64,000 nucleotides of DNA from Spirosoma lacussanchae (lineage in GTDB: Bacteria > Bacteroidota > Bacteroidia > Cytophagales > Spirosomataceae). Below, in pieces: positions 34,826 through 43,761 of this stretch. The notes under the pieces are model-generated. The model saw only the letters and a program-made list of their open reading frames with translations, was not told the DNA's origin and did no database searches. Each line of letters opens with the position of its first letter. The first letter of the stretch is position 1. The stretch is from contig NZ_SWJG01000001.1 in NCBI RefSeq assembly GCF_005870035.1, positions 62,001 through 126,000 on the forward strand. Reading direction: 5' to 3'. The translations under genes were made by a program, and so were the position numbers.

Positions 34826-35000
34826 CTGTTTTAAAGATAGTACCTGCCACCAGTTACAAGTGCATCAGCTGGAACGATTCGGCTTGTTTCCGCAAATACA
34901 ACGGGTCTGTTGCTCTGGATCGCAGCAACTCTATGCAGACCATATCCTCAATTCGGTAGATAAAGATCAGAGCAGCGAGATATGCTTAGACGGCTTTGCT

Positions 35001-35008
35001 TATTTTTG
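35001..35008 (+). promoter_or_regulatory. -7 box almost abutting the epimerase start codon
   Basis: TATTTTTG matches TAnnTTTG exactly. Only five bases separate it from the ATG at 35014, so transcription is predicted to begin at or next to the A of the start codon. Confidence 0.5.
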
Positions 35009-35013
35009 GCCGT

Positions 35014-35883
35014 ATGACAACCCTCGAAAACGACCACATACGGATATCTATTCGCCCTAAAGGGGCTGAACTGACGTCTATCCTTCATAAACCAACGGCC
35101 ACTGAGCACCTCTGGCAGGCTGATCCGACCGTCTGGCCATGGCACGGCCCCAACCTGTTTCCGGTAGTCGGAGGCTGCCTGAATAACCAACTTCTGATCG
35201 ATGGGCAGGCTTATCCGACAGAGCGGCACGGGTTTGCGCGGCATACGGTCTTTGAAACGACCGAATCGTCTGACGCACACGCTATTTTTTCGCTGCGGGC
35301 CGACGATAAAACCCGGGCCGTGTACCCGTACGAATTTCTGTTCCAGATCATCTACGAACTGGAGGGGCCGCAGTTGACCATTACCTACCGGGTAGTGAAC
35401 GAGGACCAGAAAACGGTTTTCTTCTCTGTCGGAGCACACCCGGCTTTTGCCGTTCCGTTCCGGGCCAACGAGGCCTATGAAGATTATTTCATCGAGTTTG
35501 ATCAGGCTGAAGCCTTGGAAACGCACCGGCTATCGGCAGGTGGCTTTTTTACAGGCGAGACGGAACCAGTGGCCACGAACGGTAACCGGCTCCCGCTGAC
35601 TGCGCATTTGTTTGATCAGGATGCGCTGGTATTTAAGAACATACGTTCCCGGCAGGTTGCTATCCGGACGGATAAGCACGAGCAGGCCGTAATAGTAACC
35701 TTCCCCGAATTCCTGTATCTGGGGCTGTGGGCCAAACCGGGCGCGCCCTTCGTGTGCATCGAGCCTTGGCTAGGGTGTGCCGACAGCGAAGGTTCGCCAG
35801 TGCCTATCGAGCAGAAAGAGGCTATTCAGCAGGTTGAGCCGGGGCGCGTATTCGACGCCAGCTTTACGATTCGTATTCAGTAA
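35014..35883 (+). CDS. aldose 1-epimerase family protein
   Basis: Galactose mutarotase-superfamily protein of 289 residues from ATG 35014 (an upstream in-frame start at 34996 lies before the promoter box and was rejected). Family features: 'ISIRPKGAELTSILHK', 'DPTVWPWHGPNLFPVVGG', 'HGFARHTVFE' (active-site His), 'VGAHPAFAVPF' and 'IEPWLGCADSEGS'. This looks like the YeaD/hexose-6-phosphate epimerase-like branch common in Bacteroidota, which binds sugar or sugar phosphate; the exact substrate is unknown. Ends at a 20-base-pair bidirectional hairpin. Confidence 0.88.
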   Translation: MTTLENDHIRISIRPKGAELTSILHKPTATEHLWQADPTVWPWHGPNLFPVVGGCLNNQLLIDGQAYPTERHGFARHTVFETTESSDAHAIFSLRADDKTRAVYPYEFLFQIIYELEGPQLTITYRVVNEDQKTVFFSVGAHPAFAVPFRANEAYEDYFIEFDQAEALETHRLSAGGFFTGETEPVATNGNRLPLTAHLFDQDALVFKNIRSRQVAIRTDKHEQAVIVTFPEFLYLGLWAKPGAPFVCIEPWLGCADSEGSPVPIEQKEAIQQVEPGRVFDASFTIRIQ

Positions 35884-35890
35884 AATACGT

Positions 35891-35934
35891 GCATACAAAA
35901 AGGGCCAGACTCGTGTCTGGCCCTTTTTGTATGC
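35891..35934. terminator. bidirectional terminator between epimerase and OmpA-family genes
   Basis: Perfect 20-base-pair stem (35891-35910 with 35915-35934; core AAAAAGGGCCAGAC) and TCGT loop. T-rich on each strand, suiting convergent genes ending at 35883 and 35947. Confidence 0.92.
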
Positions 35935-35946
35935 ATCGGCAACTAC

Positions 35947-36828
35947 TTACTTACCACCAGCCTGGCCGCTCGACAGCAGATTGAAGAACTGATCGAGTTT
36001 GGGGGTGATGATGATTTCGGTCCGGCGGTTTTGCTGGCGACCAACCGATGTTGTGTTGTCATCCTTGGGCGAGTATTCCGAACGACCACCGGCGGTCATC
36101 CGCTCGGGCTGAACACCAAACTTGCTTTGCAGCGTACGAACAACCGAAGTAGCCCGCAGCGCGCTCAAGTCCCAGTTGTCTTTGATCGACGCCGTCGAGA
36201 TGGGTACGATATCCGTATGACCTTCTACCAGGATATCGAGTTCTTTGTGGTCGTTCACTACTTTGGCCACTTTACCCAGTACCGTTTCGGCTTTGGGAGT
36301 GATGTCGTAGCTACCCGACTTGAACAGGAGCTTGTCTGAGATCGACACGTAAACAACACCTTTCTTCACTTCAACCTGTACATCCTGGTCGTTGATGTCG
36401 TCGAGTGAGCGTTTGAGGCTCATAACCAGGGCCAGGTTCAGCGAATCTTTCCGCTGCATGCTGGTGTTCAGGTTATTAACGTACTTGGTCTGTTCGTTCA
36501 GGGTCTCGAGCGATTTACGGATACTCTCAGCGCCCGACTTGCTCACGATTGACAGATCTGACATCCGGTCGAGCAGGTTGGTGTTGGTCCGTTTCAGGTA
36601 ATCGACCTGAGCCTGCAGATCGCCCAGTTGTTTATCTTTCCCCTGCAAGTCGTTGTCTTTGGCCGACAGCTGGTTGCGCAGGTCGGCTGTACGCTGGTCG
36701 CAGTCGTTGAGCGAAGCAACAGCTTTGTCACGGGCTTCCTGAAGAGATTTGATTTCGGCCAGCCGCTTCTTACTGTTGCAGGACGACAGCATAGCTACGG
36801 CCGCAAAAAGAATCAGTACTCGTTTCAT
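35947..36828 (-). CDS. OmpA-family peptidoglycan-binding lipoprotein
   Basis: Lipoprotein of 293 residues, lipobox 'AVAMLSSCNSKK'. A coiled-coil region (~residues 25-150, rich in Leu/Gln/Lys/Asp) precedes a C-terminal OmpA domain with 'LLFKSGSYDITPKAETVL', 'ILVEGHTDIVPI', 'NWDLSALRATSVVRTL' and 'GRQQNRRTEIIITPK'. The Asp and Arg in the HTD/RRTEI motifs are the peptidoglycan (diaminopimelate) contacts in this family. ATG at 36828 chosen because it starts the signal peptide; a longer frame to 36942 overlaps the promoter. It likely tethers the outer membrane to the cell wall. Confidence 0.92.
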   Translation of the reverse strand: MKRVLILFAAVAMLSSCNSKKRLAEIKSLQEARDKAVASLNDCDQRTADLRNQLSAKDNDLQGKDKQLGDLQAQVDYLKRTNTNLLDRMSDLSIVSKSGAESIRKSLETLNEQTKYVNNLNTSMQRKDSLNLALVMSLKRSLDDINDQDVQVEVKKGVVYVSISDKLLFKSGSYDITPKAETVLGKVAKVVNDHKELDILVEGHTDIVPISTASIKDNWDLSALRATSVVRTLQSKFGVQPERMTAGGRSEYSPKDDNTTSVGRQQNRRTEIIITPKLDQFFNLLSSGQAGGK

Positions 36829-36907
36829 GCTAGTAAGTGGAGTTTTATCGAAGAACGAAAAGTTAGGTTTGACTGGTATCAATCGGGTTAACACGCAAAT
36901 CATCCTA

Positions 36908-36915
36908 CAAAAGTA
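36908..36915 (-). promoter_or_regulatory. -7 box for the OmpA-family gene
   Basis: Reads TACTTTTG on the minus strand, an exact TAnnTTTG match, giving a leader of about 75 bases to the ATG at 36828. Confidence 0.55.
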
Positions 36916-37143
36916 AGTGATTCTGATTAACCATGTTAACACATCATTTTTATCTAAAAGAAATCAGCTCAAAATTTTCCTCATGTGTCTACAACTTTTT
37001 TGCAGAACGCACTGGGTAAGCTAAAGCCGTAGACATGGCCGCTCAGCCGAAGCGTCTGCCAGTCAGCCAGCAGGCCATTTACTAAAAGATGTTGGTAGTT
37101 TGCCGGCAATGCTGACTTTTGCAGATACCTTTTTCTCAGAATC

Positions 37144-38283
37144 ATGATTAGACACTTACTTTGCCTGGCTGGTTTACTGGCCAGTACAGGCTCCGTTCTT
37201 ATGGCACAGTCAGGCAGCCGGGAGATTATGTACGTCGGTACTTACTCCGTTCGTGGTAGTGAAGGAATTTATGTGTTCAGCTTTGATCGGCAGACCGGCA
37301 CTATGCAGCCCGTGCAGTCGGTATCGAATACAAAGAGCCCTTCTTTTCTGGCGCTGCACCCGTCGGGTCAGTTTCTCTACTCGGTCAACGAAGCCGCCGA
37401 TGCGGGGCCGACCGGGGCCGTGAGTAGCTACCAGGTCGACCGCGCAACGGGGAAGCTTACGTACGTTAATAGCCAGTCGTCGCTGGGTAAGGGACCCTGC
37501 CACATCAGCATCGACCAGACCGGAAAAACTGCTTTTGTCTCAAACTACGGCGGAGGAAGCCTGGCCGTATTACCTATCAAGGCCGATGGAACCCTGAGCG
37601 CCCCGACCGATAGTGTGCAGAACACCGGTACCGGGCCCGACCCCAAACGGCAGGAGAAAGCGCACGTTCACTCAGCTACCATAGCGCCCGACAATCGGTT
37701 CGTCTATGTAGCGGATCTGGGTACTGACAAGCTTCACATCTTTGCCCCTGACCTGAAAGCCGGCACGGTGAAGCCCGCGCAAACGCCCTTCGTAACGGTT
37801 AAACCCGGCTCCGGCCCGCGCCATTTCACGTTTCACCCCAACGGCCGGTATGCGTATCTGGTCGAGGAAATGATATCGTCGGTAGCGGTATTCAGCCGCG
37901 ATGCTAAAACCGGGGCCCTTACACTGATCCAGGATGGCATACCAACGCTGCCCCAGGGCTTCAGCGGTAACAATACCAGCGCCGATATTCATATCGACCC
38001 CTCAGGAAAGTTTCTGTATCAGTCGAACCGGGGCGCCAACACCCTGGCTATTTTTTCAATCGGGACCGACGGGAAACTGACAAAAGTGGCTGATCAGCCC
38101 GTTGAAGGGAAAACACCGCGTAACTTCCTGATCGATCCGAAGGGCGACTTTGTGTTCGTAGCCAACCAGGATACGGATAACATTACCATTTTTCGGCGCG
38201 ATCGTCAGACGGGCAAGCTGACTTATACAGGGCAATCGGTGTCGGTTCCGGCGCCGGTATGCGTCATTATGGCTCGCCAGTAA
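37144..38283 (+). CDS. exported lactonase family (6-phosphogluconolactonase-like) beta-propeller
   Basis: Seven-bladed propeller protein of 379 residues with a signal peptide (MIRHLLCLAGLLASTGSVLM). Family pattern: 'MYVGTYSVRGSEGIYVFSFD', 'SPSFLALHPSGQFLYSVNEA', 'GPCHISIDQTGKTAFVSNYG', 'GPRHFTFHPNGRYAYLVEE' and 'PRNFLIDPKGDFVFVANQD'. Cytoplasmic relatives hydrolyse 6-phosphogluconolactone; the signal peptide here implies a periplasmic role with an unphosphorylated sugar lactone or another substrate. First of several exported carbohydrate-related genes. Confidence 0.88.
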   Translation: MIRHLLCLAGLLASTGSVLMAQSGSREIMYVGTYSVRGSEGIYVFSFDRQTGTMQPVQSVSNTKSPSFLALHPSGQFLYSVNEAADAGPTGAVSSYQVDRATGKLTYVNSQSSLGKGPCHISIDQTGKTAFVSNYGGGSLAVLPIKADGTLSAPTDSVQNTGTGPDPKRQEKAHVHSATIAPDNRFVYVADLGTDKLHIFAPDLKAGTVKPAQTPFVTVKPGSGPRHFTFHPNGRYAYLVEEMISSVAVFSRDAKTGALTLIQDGIPTLPQGFSGNNTSADIHIDPSGKFLYQSNRGANTLAIFSIGTDGKLTKVADQPVEGKTPRNFLIDPKGDFVFVANQDTDNITIFRRDRQTGKLTYTGQSVSVPAPVCVIMARQ

Positions 38284-38304
38284 ACCCAGCTCAACTCTCG
38301 TTTT

Positions 38305-38760
38305 ATGCGAACCTTCGGCATACTCCTCGTTACCATCGTCAATCTAAACGCCTGTACGGGCCGCAAAACCGAATCGGCAGCTGCCGACTCGACCGTTGCC
38401 CAGGTTAACGACGCGGGCCTGGGCGCCAGCCAGTGCTATCAGCAGGTGACAGGCCGGGATACAACTACCCTGCAACTGACCATCAACGGCTCAGACGTAA
38501 CGGGCGAACTGGTGGTGATGCCTTACGAAAAAGACCAGGCACGGGGTTCGATCAAGGGCACGATGGTAAACAAAATCATTAAAGCAGACTGGCAACGCTC
38601 GGGCGAAGGCGTTACCCAGCCTTATCTCATCGACTTCGAGATGCAGGGCGACTCCGTCATGTGGCGCGAAGGTGAGCGGGTCGAGGAAGGCGGCAAGTGG
38701 GTATTAAAAACACCGGATCAGGGCTATCGGTACGTATTGACAAAAACAGACTGTCGATAA
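38305..38760 (+). CDS. hypothetical lipoprotein
   Basis: Lipoprotein of 151 residues, lipobox 'VNLNACTGRK'. The mature part looks beta-rich ('TTLQLTINGSDVTGELVVMP', 'GSIKGTMVNKIIKADWQRSG', 'MWREGERVEEGGKWVLKTPD'). I do not recognise a named family. Starts 21 bases after the lactonase gene, so probably one transcript; a terminator follows. Confidence 0.75.
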   Translation: MRTFGILLVTIVNLNACTGRKTESAAADSTVAQVNDAGLGASQCYQQVTGRDTTTLQLTINGSDVTGELVVMPYEKDQARGSIKGTMVNKIIKADWQRSGEGVTQPYLIDFEMQGDSVMWREGERVEEGGKWVLKTPDQGYRYVLTKTDCR

Positions 38761-38772
38761 TGGCTTAGTTTT

Positions 38773-38830
38773 GTGTTGACCAGATTCGGATGCATGAGCG
38801 GATGCGCTGCGATCCGGATTCGGTCAACAC
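38773..38830 (+). terminator. terminator after the hypothetical lipoprotein
   Basis: GTGTTGACC pairs with GGTCAACAC; inner partly paired arms contain GATTCGGATGC-like repeats. CGTTTTTTA follows. Confidence 0.75.
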
Positions 38831-38857
38831 CGTTTTTTATTAACCAATTCTATTTGT

Positions 38858-39454
38858 ATGACACGTTTTCTGTTAGTGGGGGCCGTATTGGCCGTATTGG
38901 CGTTCACGATGCCAACCAAAAAAGTTGTTCTCTTCAACGGCAAAGACCTGACGGGCTGGAAAATTTACGGCACTGAAAAATGGTATGTCGAGAACGGAGA
39001 ACTCGTCTGCGAAAGCGGACCTGACAAACAGTATGGCTACCTCGCTACAGAGCAGTTCTACAAAAACTTCGACCTGTCGGTTCAGTTCAAGCAGGAAGCC
39101 AATGGCAACAGTGGCGTATTTTTTCGGTCAACCGTCGAGGGCACCAAGATCAGCGGCTGGCAGGTGGAGGTAGCGCCCAAAGATCACGATACCGGCGGCA
39201 TATACGAATCCTACGGACGGGGCTGGCTGGAGCAGATTCCCGCCGAAAAAGAAAACATTCTCAAGCCCGGCGAGTGGAACACGCTCCGCATCCGGGTCGA
39301 GGGCGATCACGTACAGACCTTCCTCAACGGTAAGGCCATGGTTGATCGGCACGACGAAAAAATCGGCGCGGCCAATGGCTCCATTGCCCTGCAAATCCAC
39401 GACGGCGGTGGCATCAAGGTGCGCTGGCGCAAACTGGTGCTGAAAGAACTGTAG
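38858..39454 (+). CDS. exported DUF1080 (3-keto-disaccharide hydrolase) family protein
   Basis: Protein of 198 residues with an N-terminal hydrophobic segment (MTRFLLVGAVLAVLAFTM). The DUF1080 concanavalin-like fold is indicated by 'VVLFNGKDLTGWKIYGTEKW', 'NGELVCESG', 'SGVFFRSTVEGTKISGWQVE', 'WNTLRIRVEGDHVQTFLNGK' and 'GSIALQIHDGGGIKVRWRKL'. Some members hydrolyse 3-keto-glycosides; activity here is inferred from family only. It converges with the SMP-30-like gene, eight bases apart. Confidence 0.88.
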   Translation: MTRFLLVGAVLAVLAFTMPTKKVVLFNGKDLTGWKIYGTEKWYVENGELVCESGPDKQYGYLATEQFYKNFDLSVQFKQEANGNSGVFFRSTVEGTKISGWQVEVAPKDHDTGGIYESYGRGWLEQIPAEKENILKPGEWNTLRIRVEGDHVQTFLNGKAMVDRHDEKIGAANGSIALQIHDGGGIKVRWRKLVLKEL

Positions 39455-39462
39455 GTCCTGTC

Positions 39463-40575
39463 CTATTTCGGCAGATCGATATAGGACATAGTGTGTACAT
39501 CATCGGCTTTGGTATTCACGAATTTCTTTTCGGGCTTGTCGAAGTTGGTGATGTACAGCCGGTTTCCTTTTAGCAAAACCTCGGCGGGCTGGTCAATGCG
39601 CCCGTCTTTCCCGTCTGTATCGCCATTCTGAACAAGGGTAGTTACCTGACCCGTTGCCAGATCGACCGACTGGATGGCATTTTCGCGGGAGTTACACAGG
39701 TACAGTATGTTCGTGTTCCGGTCTACGATCAGACCGTCGACGCAGGAAATAGGCTGGCTTACGTTCACCACTTCTTTCGAGGCCAGTTTACCATCGGGCC
39801 GGAGCGTCATCTTGTACAGCGTGCCGTCGCCAAAACTACCCGTATACAGATTTCCCTGGCTGTCGTAATCAAGTCCGTCGGCGCCGTTATCGACTCCCGT
39901 TTCGTTCACCCTGGTCGTAAACGTAGCCAGCACATGCGAGTCGGCTGTTTTGGGCTTAAGAGCCACCACACCCCGGTTGAGTTCGTTGAGCGTGAAGCTC
40001 AGTACGGCACTGCCCTTATCGTCGGCAGGCATGTCCCACTGGCTGTCGGTGACGTAAATGGTATTGCCTTTCCAGACAACGGCATTGGCCAGCCCGAACC
40101 CGGTCACGACCGGATCGACGCCCAGTACTGTACCGCCCTTCATCCGAATGCGCATCAGCCGCGATTTGAAGTTCTTGTCGTTTTCGTACTGATTTTCGGC
40201 ATAATACAGATTCCCGTCGGGACCGAAGGCCAGGTCCATCGGCGCTGCGTGCTTCGTATCGGGGTGCGGGGGCAGATTGGTGACGAATTGTACTGAGTCG
40301 GGCGCGAATTTAACAAGCACACCGGGAGAGCTGTTGTCGGCCAGGTTAGGTACCGACAGATAGATAGTACCGTCGGGGCCCAGCGCCATACCATCGGGGG
40401 TGTTGTATTTATCGGGCAGGGTGTAGAGTAGTACCGGATTCCCGATGGTCGAGATCGACTCCTTAGCCTGAGCTCCGTCCAGATTGCCCGTATCCACGCC
40501 TTTGGCGTTTTCTTTTTGCTGACAGCCCGCTGCCAGACAGAGGCCCAGTAGCGCGGGCATAACATAGTATTTCAT
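39463..40575 (-). CDS. SMP-30/NHL-like beta-propeller lipoprotein
   Basis: Lipoprotein of 370 residues, lipobox 'GLCLAAGCQQK', followed by a propeller of repeats such as 'TPDGMALGPDGTIYLSVPNL', 'PMDLAFGPDGNLYYAENQ', 'GADGLDYDSQGNLYTGSFG' and 'VDGLIVDRNTNILYLCNSRE'. It resembles SMP-30/gluconolactonase or NHL proteins; catalytic metal residues cannot be confirmed by eye. ATG at 40575 starts the signal peptide; a longer upstream frame was rejected. Probably periplasmic. The interval 40576-40747 shows no gene. Confidence 0.8.
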   Translation of the reverse strand: MKYYVMPALLGLCLAAGCQQKENAKGVDTGNLDGAQAKESISTIGNPVLLYTLPDKYNTPDGMALGPDGTIYLSVPNLADNSSPGVLVKFAPDSVQFVTNLPPHPDTKHAAPMDLAFGPDGNLYYAENQYENDKNFKSRLMRIRMKGGTVLGVDPVVTGFGLANAVVWKGNTIYVTDSQWDMPADDKGSAVLSFTLNELNRGVVALKPKTADSHVLATFTTRVNETGVDNGADGLDYDSQGNLYTGSFGDGTLYKMTLRPDGKLASKEVVNVSQPISCVDGLIVDRNTNILYLCNSRENAIQSVDLATGQVTTLVQNGDTDGKDGRIDQPAEVLLKGNRLYITNFDKPEKKFVNTKADDVHTMSYIDLPK

Positions 40576-40747
40576 AGAATCACGTTGAGTATACAAATTG
40601 TCTTCGTACAACCGGCTGATTCCTGAAATGTTACGAACCCTTACTTCCTGTCTCCAACGCGTTTTTGAAGGCCGGGCTGCTGCCAACCGGCGCGTAGGTT
40701 CGGGCTGGAATTTATGGCTTGAGCCGGGAAATCGGGCTGCGCAATGC

Positions 40748-41236
40748 CTACCGTAGTTCGGCCAGCAGGTTGTTCAGGTCGAGCGAGCGCGTATACATGT
40801 CCAGCGAGCCATCGGGGCGCTGGGGCCACTGCTCCACGGGGCGATCCCAGTACAGTTCTACGCCATTCTGATCGGGGTCGTTCAGGTAAAGCGCTTCCGA
40901 TACCCCATGGTCCGACGCACCGGTCAGCGGGTAGCGCGCATCCACGAGTCGTTTAAGCGCAACGGCCAGATCCCGGCGGGTTGGATACAGAATAGCGGTA
41001 TGAAACAGGCCGACGCTACGGGTCGGCGCGGGTGGAGCGTCTTTGCTGTACCAGGTATTGAGGCCGATGTGGTGATGATAACCGCCGGCCGAGATGAACG
41101 CAGCCTGATCGCCGTAGAGCAGGGTGACCGAGAATCCCAGCAGGTCCCGATAAAAAGCCAGCGACCGTTCCAGATCAGCCACTTTAAGATGAACATGCCC
41201 AATCCGGGTCTGGGCAGGAATGGTATACGGTGTCAT
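40748..41236 (-). CDS. VOC family (glyoxalase/extradiol dioxygenase-fold) protein
   Basis: Protein of 162 residues with the vicinal-oxygen-chelate pattern: 'IGHVHLKVADLERSLAFYRD' (first metal His), 'GLFHTAILYPTRRDLAVAL' (second His) and 'LNDPDQNGVELYWDRP' (metal Glu). It looks like the N-terminal half of CatE/YfiE-type catechol 2,3-dioxygenase-like proteins. Substrate is unknown. Cytoplasmic. Confidence 0.85.
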   Translation of the reverse strand: MTPYTIPAQTRIGHVHLKVADLERSLAFYRDLLGFSVTLLYGDQAAFISAGGYHHHIGLNTWYSKDAPPAPTRSVGLFHTAILYPTRRDLAVALKRLVDARYPLTGASDHGVSEALYLNDPDQNGVELYWDRPVEQWPQRPDGSLDMYTRSLDLNNLLAELR

Positions 41237-41375
41237 AATCAGTCAGGAAAGATCAGATGCCAAGTTGGCAATAAAGTGGTTCCCACGAAAATAGAGCAGG
41301 CCGTTTATGCCGAAAATCGCGGCTTATAAACGGCATGGCTGGTCGGTTGTGTGCGCTTCAGGCTTATTTTTAAGC

Positions 41376-42494
41376 ATGAAAACCGCCTGTCTGTTCCTCG
41401 TTACTGTTGTTGTATCGGTAAGCACCTCACTGGCTCAGCCAGCCAAACGACCCCGTGAGTACGGCATCCGCTTTGGGGTTATGCCAACGGGACCCCTCAA
41501 TGCAATTACCGATGTGCCCGGCGTTCGGGTGGGTCAGGTTACCCTGCAGCAGGGCCAGCATGTAAGAACGGGGGTTACGGCTATCCTGCCCCATGACGGG
41601 AACCTGTTCCAGCAGAAAGTACCGGCGGCTATCTACATCGGCAACGGGTTCGGCAAGCTGACCGGGTATAGCCAGGTCGAGGAGCTCGGTACGCTCGAAA
41701 CGCCCATCGTCCTGACCAATACGCTGAATGTACCTACCGCGGCCGATGCCGTTATTGACCACACGCTGGCACAACCCGGAAACGCCCAGGTCCAGTCGCT
41801 CAACCCGGTGGTGGGCGAAACCAACGATGGCTTTCTGAACGACATCCGGGGGCGGCATGTCAGTAAACAGCACGTGCTCGACGCCGTGCGCACCGCCAGA
41901 ACGGGACCGATCGAAGAAGGCAACGTTGGTGCGGGCACCGGAACGGTTTGCTTCGGCTTCAAAGGCGGTATCGGTACCGCATCGCGCAAGCTGCCAGCTT
42001 CGCTCGGGGGCTATACCGTGGGCGTACTGGTCCAGACCAATTTTGGCGGTGTGCTGCAGATCGGGGGCGTACCGGTGGGCGTTGAGCTGGGTAAGTATTC
42101 GTACCGGGAAAAGCTGGACGGGTCGTGTATGATGGTGGTGCTCACCGACGCGCCCCTCGACGCCCGCAATCTGAAACGACTGGCCAAGCGGGCGTTTATG
42201 GGGCTGGCCCAAACGGGTGGCATCGCTTCCAACGGCAGTGGCGACTACGTCATTGCCGCGTCAACGGCCTACCGGATTCCGCACGAAACGGCCAGCAACT
42301 TCGATGAGGTGAAACTCCTGCGGAACGACGCTACGTCGCCCCTGTTCATGGCAGCTATCGAAGCAACTGAGGAGGCTATCATCAACTCGCTGTTTATGGC
42401 CCGGACGCTTAGCGGTCATCAGGGGCACCGGGTAGAGGCACTGCCCGTCGATAAGGTGGTTGAACTTCTCCGAAAAGCCGGTCAGATCAAGTAG
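41376..42494 (+). CDS. exported P1-family (DmpA/BapA-type) aminopeptidase
   Basis: P1 peptidase of 372 residues with a signal peptide (MKTACLFLVTVVVSVSTSLAQ). Family sequence 'FGVMPTGPLNAITDVPGVRV', 'GETNDGFLNDIRGRHV', 'EGNVGAGTGTVCFGFKGGIG' and 'GGIASNGSGDYVIAASTAYR'. The Ser of NGSGDY is the likely nucleophile generated by self-cleavage in this Ntn-hydrolase-like fold. Members release N-terminal D-residues or beta-amino acids. ATG at 41376; upstream frame to 41307 lacks a signal peptide at its start. It ends 21 bases from the convergent DUF6265 gene. Confidence 0.88.
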   Translation: MKTACLFLVTVVVSVSTSLAQPAKRPREYGIRFGVMPTGPLNAITDVPGVRVGQVTLQQGQHVRTGVTAILPHDGNLFQQKVPAAIYIGNGFGKLTGYSQVEELGTLETPIVLTNTLNVPTAADAVIDHTLAQPGNAQVQSLNPVVGETNDGFLNDIRGRHVSKQHVLDAVRTARTGPIEEGNVGAGTGTVCFGFKGGIGTASRKLPASLGGYTVGVLVQTNFGGVLQIGGVPVGVELGKYSYREKLDGSCMMVVLTDAPLDARNLKRLAKRAFMGLAQTGGIASNGSGDYVIAASTAYRIPHETASNFDEVKLLRNDATSPLFMAAIEATEEAIINSLFMARTLSGHQGHRVEALPVDKVVELLRKAGQIK

Positions 42495-42515
42495 CGAGCC
42501 GTCTCTGATCCTAGC

Positions 42516-43031
42516 TTATCGGACGCGGTTGAACACGAACAGATCACTAAACGCCCAGGCGCCGTTCTTCGACTCGCCCCGCCGGATAACGAGTTGGTCG
42601 GGCCCGCGCTTTTCGTAGATAATTCGGATGGAGCCGTCTTCTTTCTCGAAGAGGGCGCGGTCTTTCTCGGCGCTGATGAACCCGTAGCGGTCCGACTTGT
42701 CTTTTTCTTCAACGCCGATCAGGCCCGGCTTGAAGTGTTTTACCAGCGCAACGGGGCCGCGCTCGGTCTGCTCGAAAGCAAAGAGTTCGTACAGCGTTAC
42801 CTTGTTATCTTTCATCATCCGGATGTAGCCAACAATATTATCCCCGGCCGGGGCTGTCCAGGAGGCTTCGATCGGACCATCATTGAAACGACCCTGCCAG
42901 TGCCCTGCCAGCAATGCCATGTCGGCCAGCGTGCCCGGTTTGGTCGGCGCTGTCTGCGCCTGGGTACTCGGTCCGCTGATTAGGAAGCTGATAAAAAAGA
43001 CGAGGAGCATACGGGGGTGAAAGTCGTTCAT
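42516..43031 (-). CDS. exported DUF6265 family protein
   Basis: Protein of 171 residues with a signal peptide ('MLLVFFISFLISGPSTQAQ'), starting at ATG 43031; an upstream ATG at 43070 is possible. 'DMALLAGHWQGRFNDGPIEA' and 'IVGYIRMMKDNKVTLYELFA' mark the DUF6265 lipocalin-like family of unknown function. Downstream of the DinB-like gene but separated by a terminator. Confidence 0.8.
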   Translation of the reverse strand: MNDFHPRMLLVFFISFLISGPSTQAQTAPTKPGTLADMALLAGHWQGRFNDGPIEASWTAPAGDNIVGYIRMMKDNKVTLYELFAFEQTERGPVALVKHFKPGLIGVEEKDKSDRYGFISAEKDRALFEKEDGSIRIIYEKRGPDQLVIRRGESKNGAWAFSDLFVFNRVR

Positions 43032-43076
43032 GGGGAATGGACAACCAGGGTTTATAGTGGTTGACTTCATAAAGAC

Positions 43077-43107
43077 AGCGGGAGCCGGTTTGCTACCGAC
43101 TCCCGCT
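43077..43107 (-). terminator. terminator of the DinB-family gene
   Basis: AGCGGGAGCCGG pairs with CCGACTCCCGCT (one mismatch) around a 7-base loop. The minus-strand product continues GTCTTTATG. Confidence 0.65.
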
Positions 43108-43118
43108 ATTGATCGTGG

Positions 43119-43649
43119 CTAAAACAGTTTCTCATTGGGCGGCTTGATGCCTTTCATCCTGATATAGATCGTAGCCTGCCCCCGGTGATGGGTCTGGTGC
43201 TCGAAACCTTTGGCAAAAGCCAGCTCCCGCGACAGTTCGTTCTTCCCAAATTTGATGGATTCGGCCAGTTGGGCGTCGCTCATGCCCTTTAAGCCGTCAA
43301 TGACGAAATCATAGCTATCCAGCACGGCTTTGGTCAGAGCCGCTTTGGTTTTCAGCTCCTCCATTTTTTCCATGGATTTGCCCGCCATCGGATTGGGCTT
43401 GCCGGTAGCGGTAGAGCCGAAGAGGTAGTTGCCACTGGCCAGATGAAGCATCTGCTCCCCGAAGCTGCGGATCTCGGGGGTTGGCTTGTAGGCAATCCCA
43501 TCTTCGGGCATCGCGTCGAGATATTCTTTGGTATACTCCCGGGCGCGTTGCCATTCGGTAACCAGCTGGCTGACGCTGGTAGCCGGTCGGTGGCTGCTGA
43601 GAACAGTCAGCACCAGTACAAGTAGTAAGGGCTGGAGGATGTGTTTCAT
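43119..43649 (-). CDS. exported DinB-like four-helix protein
   Basis: Protein of 176 residues from ATG 43649 (ATG 43658 also in frame) with a signal peptide. The DinB/YfiT-like metal-binding pattern is visible: 'FGEQMLHLASGNYLFG' (first His) and 'FEHQTHHRGQATIYIRMKG' (HxxxHR). Function in the family is mostly unknown; some act as metal-dependent thiol transferases. Exported form is common in Bacteroidota. Confidence 0.82.
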   Translation of the reverse strand: MKHILQPLLLVLVLTVLSSHRPATSVSQLVTEWQRAREYTKEYLDAMPEDGIAYKPTPEIRSFGEQMLHLASGNYLFGSTATGKPNPMAGKSMEKMEELKTKAALTKAVLDSYDFVIDGLKGMSDAQLAESIKFGKNELSRELAFAKGFEHQTHHRGQATIYIRMKGIKPPNEKLF

Positions 43650-43761
43650 GGGGTTCATTAATCGAATACACTGCCAATGTACAACATGCGATCCATAAAC
43701 AGCTATACTATTTAGTCAGCGTCGATAGGAACGCTCTGGGCACTCGTCTGTCGTATCACAT

